From the NCBI GenBank assembly GCA_903873715.1, contig CAIQPS010000124.1, positions 1-56,420 on the forward strand: DNA of 56,420 nucleotides. The letters run 5' to 3'. Position numbers and translations under genes: made by a program. Shown one piece after another: positions 26,831 through 36,097 of the stretch. A model generated the notes under the pieces. The model did not search any database and had not been told where the DNA came from. It saw only the letters and a list, made by a program, of their open reading frames with translations. This stretch comes from an uncultured Actinomycetes bacterium. GTDB taxonomy: Bacteria > Actinomycetota > Thermoleophilia > RBG-16-64-13. Position 1 is the first letter of the stretch, and each line of letters begins with the position of its first letter.

Positions 26831-28114
26831 CTAGCTGCCGGCCTCGTCCGTGACCGGAGCCTGCCCCGCCGCTCCGCGGTGCGGCGCATACTTCTTCAGC
26901 GGCAGTTGCACCACGAGCGACAGCACCGGCACCGCGATCGCCACGCCCATGGCCACCCGCAACCCGTACTCCGACGGGGTCCATCCCGCCGGGGCGTGAG
27001 CCGCGAAGTGGTCCGACAGCGAGCCGGTGAGTTGGCCGACCACAGCTATCCCCAGGTCGCCGCCGCCGGCCAGCAACGCGAAGATCAGCGCGCCGGTGTG
27101 GGGTAGGTTGTCCGCCGCCACTATCAGGGTGCCGGTCCACAGCATCGACGAGCAGAACCCGATGAGCCCGAAGGCCACGAACACCATCCACGGGGCCGGC
27201 ACCAGGGCCACCACCACGTAGAGCACCACGCAGGCGAGCGACCCCCAGATCATCAGCCGGTTCATGTTCAGCCGGGAGCCCTTCTTGGCGTAGAGCAGCC
27301 GCGCCAGCGCGAGCATCGCGGAGAAGAGACACAGGCCCACCACGTCGCCCAGGATCTTCGAGAGCCCCAGCCCTTCCTCGAGGTAGGTGGAGCCCCACTG
27401 GACGATGAGCAGTTCGGTCGCCGCGCCGAAGAAGATCGCGAAGAAGGCTATGAGGAACACAGGGCTGGCGAGCAGCCGGGCCGTCTTCATGCGCTGGTGC
27501 TCGGGGACTATCGCCGGGAACGGGACCCGGAGGAAGCGGACGGTGTTGTACAGGGGCAGGAGCGCCCACAGCAGCACCACCAGTTGCCACATGCCGTTGC
27601 CGAGCACCCGGACGAGAACCGTGGTCACCAGCGCCGCCGCGAAGATGCCCCCGGCGAACGAGGTGTGCATGACCATGAAGTTGGCTTCGCTGTTCTCGGC
27701 CGGGATCGACTTGGTGATGGGCGACAGCAGCACTTCCAGCAGGCCGGCCGAGGCGGAGAAGATCACCGTACCGATGACGAGCACCACCATCTCGTGGCCG
27801 GGTGCGATCCAGGGCGCGCAGGCGAACAGCGCCAACCCGATGACTATGGCAAGTTGGGACCCGATGGCGAACGGTCTGTAGCCGTACTTGTTGACCGGCC
27901 AGCCGAAGTAGAGGTCGGCCGCGAACTGGGCGACGAAGTTCACCAGCACCAGGGCGCCCAGCTCCGTGTAGCTCAGGCCGTAGAGCAGCATGAGCGGCAC
28001 GAACAGGAACGGCGACAGGTTCATGGTGGCGCTCTGGATGAAGCCCGCCAGGTTGCAGGCGCTCAGAGTGCCTTTGTAGCCGGTCGCGGCCGCCGTCTCG
28101 GATGCCACCCGCAT
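26831..28114 (-). CDS. MFS transporter
   Basis: A 427-residue major facilitator protein with twelve membrane segments. The loop between segments 2 and 3 carries FGWPVNKYGYRPFAIGSQ, equivalent to the MFS signature G-x-x-x-D/N-R-x-G-R/Y-R. The N-terminal half runs to about 210 and the C-terminal half starts at MKTARLLASPVFLIAFFAIF. Family ligands include sugars and drugs and cannot be told here. It ends just before the small protein, and its ATG 28114 is 15 bases after the aldo/keto reductase stop on the same strand. The two probably form an operon. Confidence 0.87.
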   Translation of the reverse strand: MRVASETAAATGYKGTLSACNLAGFIQSATMNLSPFLFVPLMLLYGLSYTELGALVLVNFVAQFAADLYFGWPVNKYGYRPFAIGSQLAIVIGLALFACAPWIAPGHEMVVLVIGTVIFSASAGLLEVLLSPITKSIPAENSEANFMVMHTSFAGGIFAAALVTTVLVRVLGNGMWQLVVLLWALLPLYNTVRFLRVPFPAIVPEHQRMKTARLLASPVFLIAFFAIFFGAATELLIVQWGSTYLEEGLGLSKILGDVVGLCLFSAMLALARLLYAKKGSRLNMNRLMIWGSLACVVLYVVVALVPAPWMVFVAFGLIGFCSSMLWTGTLIVAADNLPHTGALIFALLAGGGDLGIAVVGQLTGSLSDHFAAHAPAGWTPSEYGLRVAMGVAIAVPVLSLVVQLPLKKYAPHRGAAGQAPVTDEAGS

Positions 28115-28128
28115 GTCCGGTGCCGAAG

Positions 28129-29121
28129 CTACCGTTCGAGTTCGAGCGTGCCCAGCGCCTCTTCAATGACGGCCATCTCCGCGGCGGACAGCACGACGTC
28201 GCCGGCCACCGCGTTCTCCTCCACCTGCGCGGCGTTGCGGGCTCCGGCAAGCACGTGGGTGAGCCCCGGGCGGTTGAGCGCCCAGGCGAGCGAGAGCTGC
28301 GCCAGGGTGATGCCGTGGTCCGTGGCGATGTGCCGGATCTCCTCGAGATAGGCGCAGATGCGGGTCCGGTTCTCGACACTGAACAGGGTGTTGAAGCGGC
28401 AGTCCTCCGACCGGTAGTCACCTTTGCCGAGCTGGCGGTCGGGGGTCATCTTGCCGGTGAGCAGGCCTTGGGCCAGCGGGGAGTAGGCCAGCACCGCGAT
28501 GTTCTCACGCTCGCAGTAGGCGAGCTGGCCGTCGTCCATCTGGCGGGCGAGCATGCTGTAGCGCTCCTGGTCGGTGTCGACGGGGCCGGCCTTGCGGTAC
28601 TCGTCCATGTCCTCGATGGTGGCGTTGCTCACGCCGATCGCCCGGATCTTGCCCTCCTGTTTGAGCTCGAGGAGCGTGCCCATGGTCTCGGCGATGGGAG
28701 TGGTGGGATCCTGCCAGTGGGTCTGGTAGAGGTCGATGTAGTCGGTCTGGAGGCGGCGCAGACTCTGCTCGATCTCGTATCTGATGGTTTCCGGGCCGAG
28801 ATAGCGGTGCAGCGGGTCGCCCTCGACGTCGTCGAAATGGTTGCCCTTGCTCGGGTCCCACCAGACCAGACCACACTTGGTGGCCAGGACGACCTCGTCC
28901 CTGCGGCCCTTGATGGCCTTGCCGACCACTTCTTCGGAGCGGCCCTTCCCGTAGATGGGGGCCGTGTCTATGAAGTTGATGCCTAAGTCGAGGCAGCGGT
29001 GGATGGCGCCGATGGACTGGGCATCATCGGCCCCGCCCCAGAACCAGCCCCCGATGGCCCACGCGCCGAACGCGACGACGGACGCCTCTATCCCAGATTG
29101 CCCCAGCGCGCGGTACCGCAT
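28129..29121 (-). CDS. aldo/keto reductase
   Basis: A 330-residue (alpha/beta)8 NADPH-dependent oxidoreductase. The catalytic tetrad is visible as Asp and Tyr in NFIDTAPIYGKGRSE, Lys in LATKCG, and His in YQTHWQDP. VSNATIEDMDEY and SPLAQGLLTGKM are further family landmarks. It starts at ATG 29121, behind AAGGGGATGGC. Together with the MFS gene it may form a sugar uptake and metabolism unit. It resembles the Yeast Gcy/YccK-like AKR11/AKR12 group, but the substrate is unknown. Confidence 0.88.
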   Translation of the reverse strand: MRYRALGQSGIEASVVAFGAWAIGGWFWGGADDAQSIGAIHRCLDLGINFIDTAPIYGKGRSEEVVGKAIKGRRDEVVLATKCGLVWWDPSKGNHFDDVEGDPLHRYLGPETIRYEIEQSLRRLQTDYIDLYQTHWQDPTTPIAETMGTLLELKQEGKIRAIGVSNATIEDMDEYRKAGPVDTDQERYSMLARQMDDGQLAYCERENIAVLAYSPLAQGLLTGKMTPDRQLGKGDYRSEDCRFNTLFSVENRTRICAYLEEIRHIATDHGITLAQLSLAWALNRPGLTHVLAGARNAAQVEENAVAGDVVLSAAEMAVIEEALGTLELER

Positions 29122-29214
29122 GCCATCCCCCTTGACGAGAACTCCCGGTGTCGCCATTGTAGGGTATACGGTGGCTATTGGGCCGCCGCTCAATAGAAGC
29201 CAAGGAGGCTCGTG

Positions 29215-29655
29215 ATGTCCGAGGAAGTCAAGTTCTATCCCGCATATTGGGGGGGCAAGAAGCTCAACTACCCCAACTTCCCGGCCGAGTCGCCCAAGTT
29301 CGCCAACTCGGTGGTCGTGGGTAACCTCATCTTCGTGTCCGGCTGCCAGGGTCAGAACGACGAACTGATCAAAGTCGAGACCGACGTCTTCGAAGAGCAG
29401 ATGTGGATCGCCCTCGACAAGGTGCGGGCCGTGATGGAAGAGGCCGGCAGCAGCATGAACAACATCGTGAAGACACTGATGATGCTCAAGCGCCTCGAGG
29501 ACTACCCCAAGATGCGCAAGACCGAGCTCGAGTACTACCAGAAGTACGCGCCGATGCTGGTGGAGAACCCGCCGGCGAGCACCTTCATGCAGGTGGGGCT
29601 GGCCAAAGACGAGTTCCTGGTCGAGATCGATGTAGTGGGAGTCGTACACCGGTAG
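29215..29655 (+). CDS. RidA (YjgF/UK114) family protein
   Basis: A 146-residue RidA-fold protein. FANSVVVGNLIFVSGCQGQN and DVFEEQMWIALDKVRAVMEEAGSS are the central RidA blocks, and ENPPASTFMQVGLAKDEFLVEIDVVG holds the C-terminal strand. The family hydrolyses reactive enamine/imine intermediates, but the catalytic Arg of canonical RidA is not obvious here because it reads FMQVG, so another subgroup is likely. ATG 29215 follows AAGGAGG. A structured repeat starts at the base after its stop codon. Confidence 0.8.
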   Translation: MSEEVKFYPAYWGGKKLNYPNFPAESPKFANSVVVGNLIFVSGCQGQNDELIKVETDVFEEQMWIALDKVRAVMEEAGSSMNNIVKTLMMLKRLEDYPKMRKTELEYYQKYAPMLVENPPASTFMQVGLAKDEFLVEIDVVGVVHR

Positions 29656-29733
29656 GACCACGCGCACAGGCCCGCGGCTCACTCTGCAGCAGAGTACCGC
29701 CGCAATGTTCGCCGCGGGCCCGCACGCGTGGTC
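29656..29733 (-). repeat. structured intergenic hairpin element, copy 3
   Basis: The 22-base arms at 29656-29677 and 29712-29733 pair along their full length when read on the minus strand, with three G-U/U-G wobbles; on the plus strand those become A-C mismatches. The loop 29678-29711, also on the minus strand, holds CGAACATT, a 7-bp inner hairpin capped by TACT with two more G-U pairs, and AGAGTGAG. The left arm begins at the base after the RidA stop codon, 90 bases before the Ku gene. Confidence 0.8.
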
Positions 29734-29823
29734 GCACCCTGTCACTTCTGGCGGGTGAAGAGCGCGGCCGGGTGGCGCGCAATACGGCAGGTTCGGGTAG
29801 GGCGAAGGGAAGGGAGAAGGCGT

Positions 29824-30669
29824 ATGGCTCGGGCGCTGTGGAAAGGGGCGATCAGCTTCGGGCTGGTGACCATCCCGGTGTCGCTCTACCCCGCGAAGGA
29901 CGCCCGGGACACCATCGCGTTCCACATGCTCCATCGTGACGACCTGCGCCGCGTGCACTACAAGCGCGTGGACGACGAGGGGCACGAGGTCGCCCTGGAG
30001 GACATCGTCAAGGGATACGAGTACGAGCGCGGACAGTACGTTGCGCTCGAGCCCGCCGACCTAAAAAAGGCGAACGTCGAGGCCACCCAGAGCATCGACA
30101 TCATGCAGTTCGTCGACGCGAGCGAGATCGACGTCGCCTACTACGACACCCCTTACTACACGGAACCGAGCAAAGTCGGCCGCCGGGCCTACGCCCTGCT
30201 CCGCGAGACCATGCGGCGGGCGGGCAAGGTGGGCGTGGCCAAGATCGTCATCCGCGAGAGACAGCACCTGTGCGCCGTCGTAGCCGACGGCCCGGTGCTG
30301 CTCGCGTGCACCCTGCGCTGGCCGTATCAGTTGCGCGGCGCCGCCGACCTGGACCTCCCCAGCGAAGACCTCTCCGACCTCTCCGTCACGGAGCAGGAGC
30401 TAAAGATGGCCGAGCAACTCGTCGCCGCCATGGCCGGTGAGTGGCGACCCGAGCAGTACCGCGACACGTATCACGACGACGTGCTCGAGTTGATCGAGGA
30501 GAAGGTCAGGAGCGGGAAGGTCACCGCCCGGAAGGAACCCACCAAGCCCGGGCAGGGCGGCGAAGTGGTCGACATCATGGCGCTGCTCAAGCAGAGCATC
30601 GAGTCGAAGCGCTCGGCACCCGCACAGAAGGAAGCCAAGCCGCGGCGCACGGCCGGCGGCACCCGCTAG
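29824..30669 (+). CDS. ku: Ku protein for bacterial non-homologous end joining
   Basis: A 281-residue homologue of bacterial Ku. The opening MARALWKGAISFGLVTIPVS is characteristic. The core beta barrel runs to about residue 200 (YYTEPSKVGRRAYALLRETM is a family block). A short basic C-terminal tail (residues about 235-281) probably contacts LigD or DNA. A Ku homodimer encircles DNA ends and recruits LigD, whose gene follows 9 bases downstream. The start ATG 29824 has AGGGAGAAGG upstream. This pair appears complete and functional. Confidence 0.95.
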   Translation: MARALWKGAISFGLVTIPVSLYPAKDARDTIAFHMLHRDDLRRVHYKRVDDEGHEVALEDIVKGYEYERGQYVALEPADLKKANVEATQSIDIMQFVDASEIDVAYYDTPYYTEPSKVGRRAYALLRETMRRAGKVGVAKIVIRERQHLCAVVADGPVLLACTLRWPYQLRGAADLDLPSEDLSDLSVTEQELKMAEQLVAAMAGEWRPEQYRDTYHDDVLELIEEKVRSGKVTARKEPTKPGQGGEVVDIMALLKQSIESKRSAPAQKEAKPRRTAGGTR

Positions 30670-30678
30670 GAGACACCG

Positions 30679-33474
30679 ATGGCGCTTGAGGAGTACCGCA
30701 GGAAGCGGGACTTCGCGAGGACCCCGGAGCCGGCGGGTGGCGATGACGGCGCGGCCGGGCAGGGCGGCGGCGCAGGGCACGGAGAGGCGGCCGGCGGCGC
30801 AGCCGCGCCGGTCACACCGGCGGCGCAGGCCGTGGGCGGCCGGCGCCTTTACCTCATACAGAAACACGACGCCAGCCGCCTACACTACGACTTTCGTTTG
30901 GAACTGGACGGCGTGCTGCTGTCTTGGGCCATCCCCAAGGGCCCGTCGCTCGATCCCCATGACCGGCACCTGGCCGCGCGCACCGAGGACCATCCGCTGG
31001 CGTACGGCGGCTTCGAGGGCACCATCCCGGAGGGCGAGTACGGAGCCGGCACGGTGCTCCTTTGGGACCGGGGGACGTGGGAACCGGAGGGCGACCCGCA
31101 CGAGATGATGCGCAAGGGGGATCTCAAGTTCACCCTGCGCGGCGAGAAGCTCCGAGGGTCGTGGGTACTGGTGCGCATGAAGCCCCGGCCCGAACGGGGC
31201 GACAAGGAGGAATGGCTGCTGATAAAGCACCGGGACGAGGAGGCCGTCGACGGCGAGGGCGGACGGATCCTTGCGGAGCGGCCAGAGTCCGTGGCGAGCG
31301 GCCGCTCGTTGGAGGAGATCGCGGCCGCCGGAACGGCCAGCGTGTGGCACAGCGACCGGCCCGCCGCCGAGCAGACGGGAGTAAGGCCGGGCGAGGACTT
31401 CGCCCTACAGCCGGGCGCGCTGCGCGGCGCCCTCCCCGCCGCCACCCCGCCGCGTTTCGTCCAGCCGGAACTCGCCACTCTGGTCGAGAAGGCCCCGGCC
31501 GGCAAGGACTGGCTCCACGAGATCAAGTTCGACGGCTATCGGGCGCTCGCGCGCATCGAGGACGGCTCGGTCCAGATGTACTCCCGCAACGACAAGGACT
31601 GGACCGCCCGGTACGGCCCGATCGTCGATGATTTGGCCCGGATGCCGGTGGAGAGCGCGGTTTTGGACGGCGAGGTCGTCGTGGTGCTGCCGGACGGCCG
31701 CACCAGTTTCCAGGGACTGCGCGACGAACTGGGCGTCGGCGGCCGGGGCGCCGACGGGACGGGGGCCGGCGCAGCCGCCGGCGCGGACAGCCGCCTCGTC
31801 TTCTACGTCTTCGACCTGCTGCACCTGGACGGATACGACCTCACCGGCGCGGCCATCGAGGACCGAAAGGACCTGCTCCGCCGCCTGCTGGCCCGGCTGG
31901 GCCAGGGTGGCCGCATCCGCTTCTCCGACCACGTCGCCGGCGACGGCGCCGAGATGCTCGCCCAGGCCTGCAGCCTGGGGCTGGAGGGCATCGTGAGCAA
32001 GCGGGCATCGACGCCGTACCGCCCGGGTGTCCGTGGCGGCGAATGGCTCAAGTCGAAGTGCAAGGCACGGCAGGAGTTCGTCATAGGGGGCTACACCGAC
32101 CCGGCCGGAGCCAGGACCGGGTTCGGCGCGCTGCTCCTGGGGGTGCGGGAGGACGGCGGGCTGCGCTACGTCTCCAGGGTCGGCACCGGCTTCGACGAGC
32201 AGACACTCAAGGCACTGGCCGGGCGGCTGACGGCCATGCGGGTTGACGCTCCGCCGTTCACGGCCGGCGTGGACAAGGCGCCGAGGGCCGCCCACTGGGT
32301 GCGCCCGGACCTGGTGGCCGAGGTGGAGTTCGCCGAGTGGACGCGGGACGGGGGGATCCGCCACCCCAGCTTCAAGGGACTGCGAGAGGACAAGCCGGCC
32401 GACGAAGTGGTGGCGGAGGTGCCTCTGAGGGCTTCGGAGACGAAGAGCGCTGCGCCGGCGGCGGCTGGCGGCGACGCAGCGAGAGGCGGCCGCTCCAAGG
32501 GCGCCACCGCGGCCGCGGCGGCCGCGGCGGCCGCTGCCGTCGAGGTCAACGGCGTCACCATCACCCATCCCGAGCGGCTGTTCTGGCCCACCCCGGGCGT
32601 CACCAAGCTCGACCTGGTCCGCTACTACGACCAGGTGGCCGAGCGGATGCTCCCCTACGTCGTCGACCGGCCCATCTCCATGGTGCGCTGCCCGGCGGGC
32701 GTGGACGACGGCGCCCCGGCGGCACAGCAGCGCGGCGGTCGCCCGGCGGGGTGCTTCTTCCACAAGCATCCTGCGGAGGATTTCCCCCGGCCTCTTGGGC
32801 GGGTGATGATCACCGAGTCGGCGGGGCCTGCGCCCTATCTCACCATAGAGGAACCCGGCAGCCTCACCGCCCTGGCGCAGATGGGCGTATTGGAGATCCA
32901 CATGTGGGGAGCGACGTGGCCGGACATCGAGCGGCCGGACATGGCCGTCTTCGACCTCGACCCGGGGCCCGGCGTCGCTTGGGAGGCCCTCGCGGACGGG
33001 GCGCGGCTGGTGCGGAAGGTGCTGAAGACGGTAGGGCTGGAGAGCTTCGTCAAGACCACCGGGGGCAAGGGCCTGCACGTGGTCGCACCCCTCACGCCTC
33101 ACGACGGCTGGAAGGAAGTGGAGCAGTTCTGCCGCCGCATCGCCGACATCATGGTGGAACTCGTGCCCGATCGCTTCACCGCGAACATGTCGAAGTCCAA
33201 GCGCGAGGGCAAGATGTTCGTCGACTACGTGCGCAACACCAGAGGTTCGACGTCGATAGCCCCGTTCTCCACCCGGGCCAAGGAGCAGGCGACCGTGTCG
33301 GTGCCTCTGCGCTGGTCGGAACTCAGCGGCTCCATCCGCCCGGACAGCTTCACCGTCGAGACCCTTGGGCGGCGCCTGCGCCGGCTCAGGGACGACCCGT
33401 GGGAGGGCTACTTCGAGGTGAGGGCCGCCCAGCAGGTGCGGCCCGACATCAGGCGGGCGCTGGGTCTCGAGTAG
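30679..33474 (+). CDS. ligD: multidomain ATP-dependent DNA ligase LigD
   Basis: A 931-residue LigD with all three modules. The 3'-phosphoesterase occupies about residues 50-185 (HDASRLHYDFRLELDG). The ATP-dependent ligase occupies about 250-560, with nucleotidyl lysine Lys283 in EIKFDGYRA. The archaeo-eukaryotic primase-like polymerase occupies about 625-925, with metal-binding Asp759 and Asp761 in FDLDPGPG. The phosphoesterase-ligase-polymerase order is that of Pseudomonas LigD, not the polymerase-first order of mycobacteria. Low-complexity Ala-rich linkers flank the ligase (residues about 15-50 and 590-620). It acts with Ku to process and seal double-strand breaks, and is co-transcribed with ku. 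Confidence 0.95.
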   Translation: MALEEYRRKRDFARTPEPAGGDDGAAGQGGGAGHGEAAGGAAAPVTPAAQAVGGRRLYLIQKHDASRLHYDFRLELDGVLLSWAIPKGPSLDPHDRHLAARTEDHPLAYGGFEGTIPEGEYGAGTVLLWDRGTWEPEGDPHEMMRKGDLKFTLRGEKLRGSWVLVRMKPRPERGDKEEWLLIKHRDEEAVDGEGGRILAERPESVASGRSLEEIAAAGTASVWHSDRPAAEQTGVRPGEDFALQPGALRGALPAATPPRFVQPELATLVEKAPAGKDWLHEIKFDGYRALARIEDGSVQMYSRNDKDWTARYGPIVDDLARMPVESAVLDGEVVVVLPDGRTSFQGLRDELGVGGRGADGTGAGAAAGADSRLVFYVFDLLHLDGYDLTGAAIEDRKDLLRRLLARLGQGGRIRFSDHVAGDGAEMLAQACSLGLEGIVSKRASTPYRPGVRGGEWLKSKCKARQEFVIGGYTDPAGARTGFGALLLGVREDGGLRYVSRVGTGFDEQTLKALAGRLTAMRVDAPPFTAGVDKAPRAAHWVRPDLVAEVEFAEWTRDGGIRHPSFKGLREDKPADEVVAEVPLRASETKSAAPAAAGGDAARGGRSKGATAAAAAAAAAAVEVNGVTITHPERLFWPTPGVTKLDLVRYYDQVAERMLPYVVDRPISMVRCPAGVDDGAPAAQQRGGRPAGCFFHKHPAEDFPRPLGRVMITESAGPAPYLTIEEPGSLTALAQMGVLEIHMWGATWPDIERPDMAVFDLDPGPGVAWEALADGARLVRKVLKTVGLESFVKTTGGKGLHVVAPLTPHDGWKEVEQFCRRIADIMVELVPDRFTANMSKSKREGKMFVDYVRNTRGSTSIAPFSTRAKEQATVSVPLRWSELSGSIRPDSFTVETLGRRLRRLRDDPWEGYFEVRAAQQVRPDIRRALGLE

Positions 33475-33516
33475 CGAGCCGGTCGAGCGCCCCACAGAGG
33501 GTAATATGTAGACCCT

Positions 33517-35034
33517 ATGGGGGGGAACACAGGCAGGATCCTACTGACCGGCGGCACCGGTTACATCGGCGGCCGCATGATCGCTCTGCTCGAAGCGACC
33601 GGGCGGCCGCTCCGCGTCCTGGCCCGGGACCCGCAGCGCCTGCGCCCCGCGCACGCCCCCCGCTCGTTCCAGCCCCGGGTGGCCGACAGCACCGAGGTCG
33701 TCCGCGGCGACGTGACCGAGCCGGCCAGCCTCCACGCAGCCATGGCGGACGTGGACACGGCCTACTACCTCATCCACTCCCTGGGCATCGCCGACGGAGA
33801 CCTCTACGAGCGGGAGATGACCGCCGCCCGGAACTTCGCCGCGGCCGCACGCGACGCAGGGGTGCGCCGCATCATCTACCTGGGCGGCCTCGGGAGCGGT
33901 TCGGACACCCTGTCGTCACACCTGGCCAGCCGCCAGGACGCCGGCAAGGCGCTCTGCGAGAGCGGCGCCGAGGTGATCGAGTTCCGCGCTTCGGTGATAC
34001 TCGGCAGCGGCTCGGTGTCGTTCGAGATGGTCCGCGGTCTGGTCGACCGCCTGCCCATAATGATCACACCCCGCTGGGTGGAGACACTTACGCAGCCCAT
34101 CGCCGTGGAGGACGTGACCGCCTACCTGGTCGCCGCGCTGGACAAAGAGGTCACGGAACGGTGCACCGTCTACGAGATCGGCGGCTCCGACCGGGTCTCC
34201 TACGCAGGGATGATGGCCGCCTACGCCAGATCCCAGGGGCTCCGCCGTCTCACACTGCGGGTCCCGCTCCTCACACCGCGGTTGTCCGCCGCCTGGTTGG
34301 CGCTGGTGACCCCCATCTACTACCGGATCGGCCGCCATCTGCTCGACGGCCTGCGCAACGAGACGGTCGTGTCCAACGACGACGCTGCGCGCGCCTTCCC
34401 CGACATCCATCCGCTCGGGATCGATGCCGCCATCGCCAGGGCCCTGGCCAACGAGGACCGCATGTACGCCGCCACCCGCTGGAGCGACGCCCGGTCGAGC
34501 ATGCCCGAAGTGGGGACCCGGAAGCCCGGTAGGCCGCCGCGCCGCACCGGCCGGCGCTGGATGGAGCAGCGCATCCTCGACGTCAAGTGCGACCCGGAGC
34601 AGATCTTCGACGCGGTGCTGTGCATCGGTGGCGAGAACGGCTGGTATGCCTGGAGCTGGATGTGGACGGTGCGCGGCATGGTGGACCAGCTGGCCGGCGG
34701 GGTCGGTATCCACCGCGGACGCCGCGACCCGGTATGCGCCATCCCCGGGGACACCATCGATTTCTGGCGCGTGCAGGAGTTGGAGCCCGACCGCAAGTTG
34801 CTCCTCACCGCGGAGATGCGCGGCCCCGGCCGGGGATGGCTGCAGTTCGACTGCCTGCCTCTGCCCGAGGGTGGCACGCGCCTGGTCCAGACGGCCACCT
34901 GGGACCCCATCGGCCTGGGCGGCCATCTGTACTGGTTGTCGCTGTGGCCGGTCCACAAGCTGATCTTCGGTTCGATGATCCGGGCGATCGCCCGCGCGGG
35001 AGGCTGCGAGCTCAAGGAGCGACGCCGGCGCTGA
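33517..35034 (+). CDS. atypical SDR with C-terminal DUF2867 domain
   Basis: A 505-residue two-domain protein. Residues about 5-300 are an NAD(P)-binding extended/atypical SDR starting RILLTGGTGYIGGRM, with YYLIHSLGIADGD and RRIIYLGGLGSGSDTLSSHL further on. Residues about 345-500 are a DUF2867-like (SRPBCC-fold) domain with ENGWYAWSWMWTVRGMVDQL and a YWLSLWPVHKLIF block. This fusion is common in actinobacteria and others; the reaction is unknown. It starts at ATG 33517 without a strong ribosome binding site, 42 bases after ligD. Confidence 0.82.
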   Translation: MGGNTGRILLTGGTGYIGGRMIALLEATGRPLRVLARDPQRLRPAHAPRSFQPRVADSTEVVRGDVTEPASLHAAMADVDTAYYLIHSLGIADGDLYEREMTAARNFAAAARDAGVRRIIYLGGLGSGSDTLSSHLASRQDAGKALCESGAEVIEFRASVILGSGSVSFEMVRGLVDRLPIMITPRWVETLTQPIAVEDVTAYLVAALDKEVTERCTVYEIGGSDRVSYAGMMAAYARSQGLRRLTLRVPLLTPRLSAAWLALVTPIYYRIGRHLLDGLRNETVVSNDDAARAFPDIHPLGIDAAIARALANEDRMYAATRWSDARSSMPEVGTRKPGRPPRRTGRRWMEQRILDVKCDPEQIFDAVLCIGGENGWYAWSWMWTVRGMVDQLAGGVGIHRGRRDPVCAIPGDTIDFWRVQELEPDRKLLLTAEMRGPGRGWLQFDCLPLPEGGTRLVQTATWDPIGLGGHLYWLSLWPVHKLIFGSMIRAIARAGGCELKERRRR

Positions 35035-35077
35035 AGTCGGGGCCCCACGCGGGAAGCCTGGACGCGGCCCGAGACCG

Positions 35078-36037
35078 CTACGCGCCCGGCCCTCGCTTCG
35101 CGGCACCCGCCGGTGCCACCCCGTACTTGGACCGGCCCGCCAACACTTCCCTGCTGGTGAGTATGGCCAGCGCGATCACGATGAGCCCCATGCCGATGCC
35201 CTCGGCCAGCCCGGGCTGCTCGCCCAACTGTATCCAGGCCGAGAGCACGCCCACCACCGGGACTGCCAGGCTGCTGAGCCCCGCGGTGCCGGTGGGCAGC
35301 TCGTGGAGGATGTAGAGCCACAGGATCCAGGTGATGGCGTTCGCCGGGATGATGTTGAAGGCCAGCGCGGCGATGAAACTGCCCGTCCACTGCACGGACT
35401 CCGTGGTGGTGAAGATGGCGATGATCACCAGGGGTATCGACCCGAACAGCCCTTGCCACGCGATGAGGTTCAGCAGGTCGATCTCGTGCTTCTTGCGCAT
35501 GATCTTGACGACGACCGAACTGAGGGCCCACACGAACCCGGCTGCCACCGCCAGCAGGCTGCTCTTGAGCCCCGTGAGGTTCCACGGCCCCAGGATGGCG
35601 ACCAGCCCGCCGAGCGCGAAGAGCACGGCCGCCCACTGCAGGCCGCGCACCGGTTCCTTGAGGATGGGCCAGGCGAGCATGAGCAGCCAGAACGGCATGG
35701 TGTAGGAGAGGATCGAGATCTTTCCCGCCCCGCCGATGCTCACCGCCCACATGATGAGCCCGACGAAACCGCAGGTCTGCAGGAGCCCGAAGATGATGGT
35801 GAGGCCGAGCGCCTGCGGCTTGATGCGCCGGTGCAGCAACGGCAGTAACATGAACATGAAGACAGCGCCCAGAACGGTGCGCAGAGCGGCGAAGGTGAAG
35901 GGCTGCGCGTAGGCCATGCCGACCTTCATGACCACCCAGTTGTAGCCCCACAGGAGGGCCAGAAGGGCGAGGGCCGCGAACGGCAGCCAGCCGGCTCCGG
36001 CTCGTTTGCCCCCTGGATTGTCAGGCGCGACGCTCAC
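35078..36037 (-). CDS. EamA/DMT-family transporter, paralogue of 8993-9868
   Basis: A DMT transporter of about 319 residues with ten membrane segments in two EamA repeats. I place the start at GTG 36037; an upstream GTG at 36046 and longer N-termini are possible because no clear ribosome site is present. ALLWGYNWVVMKVGMAYAQP and FTFAALR at the start, TFAALRTVLGAVFMF, and LGEQPGLAEGIGMGLIV near the end closely match the protein at 8993-9868. It is convergent with the SDR and divergent from the heliorhodopsin gene. Substrate unknown. Confidence 0.84.
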   Translation of the reverse strand: MSVAPDNPGGKRAGAGWLPFAALALLALLWGYNWVVMKVGMAYAQPFTFAALRTVLGAVFMFMLLPLLHRRIKPQALGLTIIFGLLQTCGFVGLIMWAVSIGGAGKISILSYTMPFWLLMLAWPILKEPVRGLQWAAVLFALGGLVAILGPWNLTGLKSSLLAVAAGFVWALSSVVVKIMRKKHEIDLLNLIAWQGLFGSIPLVIIAIFTTTESVQWTGSFIAALAFNIIPANAITWILWLYILHELPTGTAGLSSLAVPVVGVLSAWIQLGEQPGLAEGIGMGLIVIALAILTSREVLAGRSKYGVAPAGAAKRGPGA

Positions 36038-36097
36038 CCGTGACACTCTAGCGCAAACCGGGATGCGCCACTGTCTTGAATACCGTGCGGCAGGTAC

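Noticed and set aside
31405-33495. Long minus-strand open frame opposite LigD
   Set aside because: Antisense shadow in GC-rich DNA: no family motifs, Arg/His/Gly/Val-rich composition and no ribosome site. The plus strand encodes LigD with all catalytic motifs.
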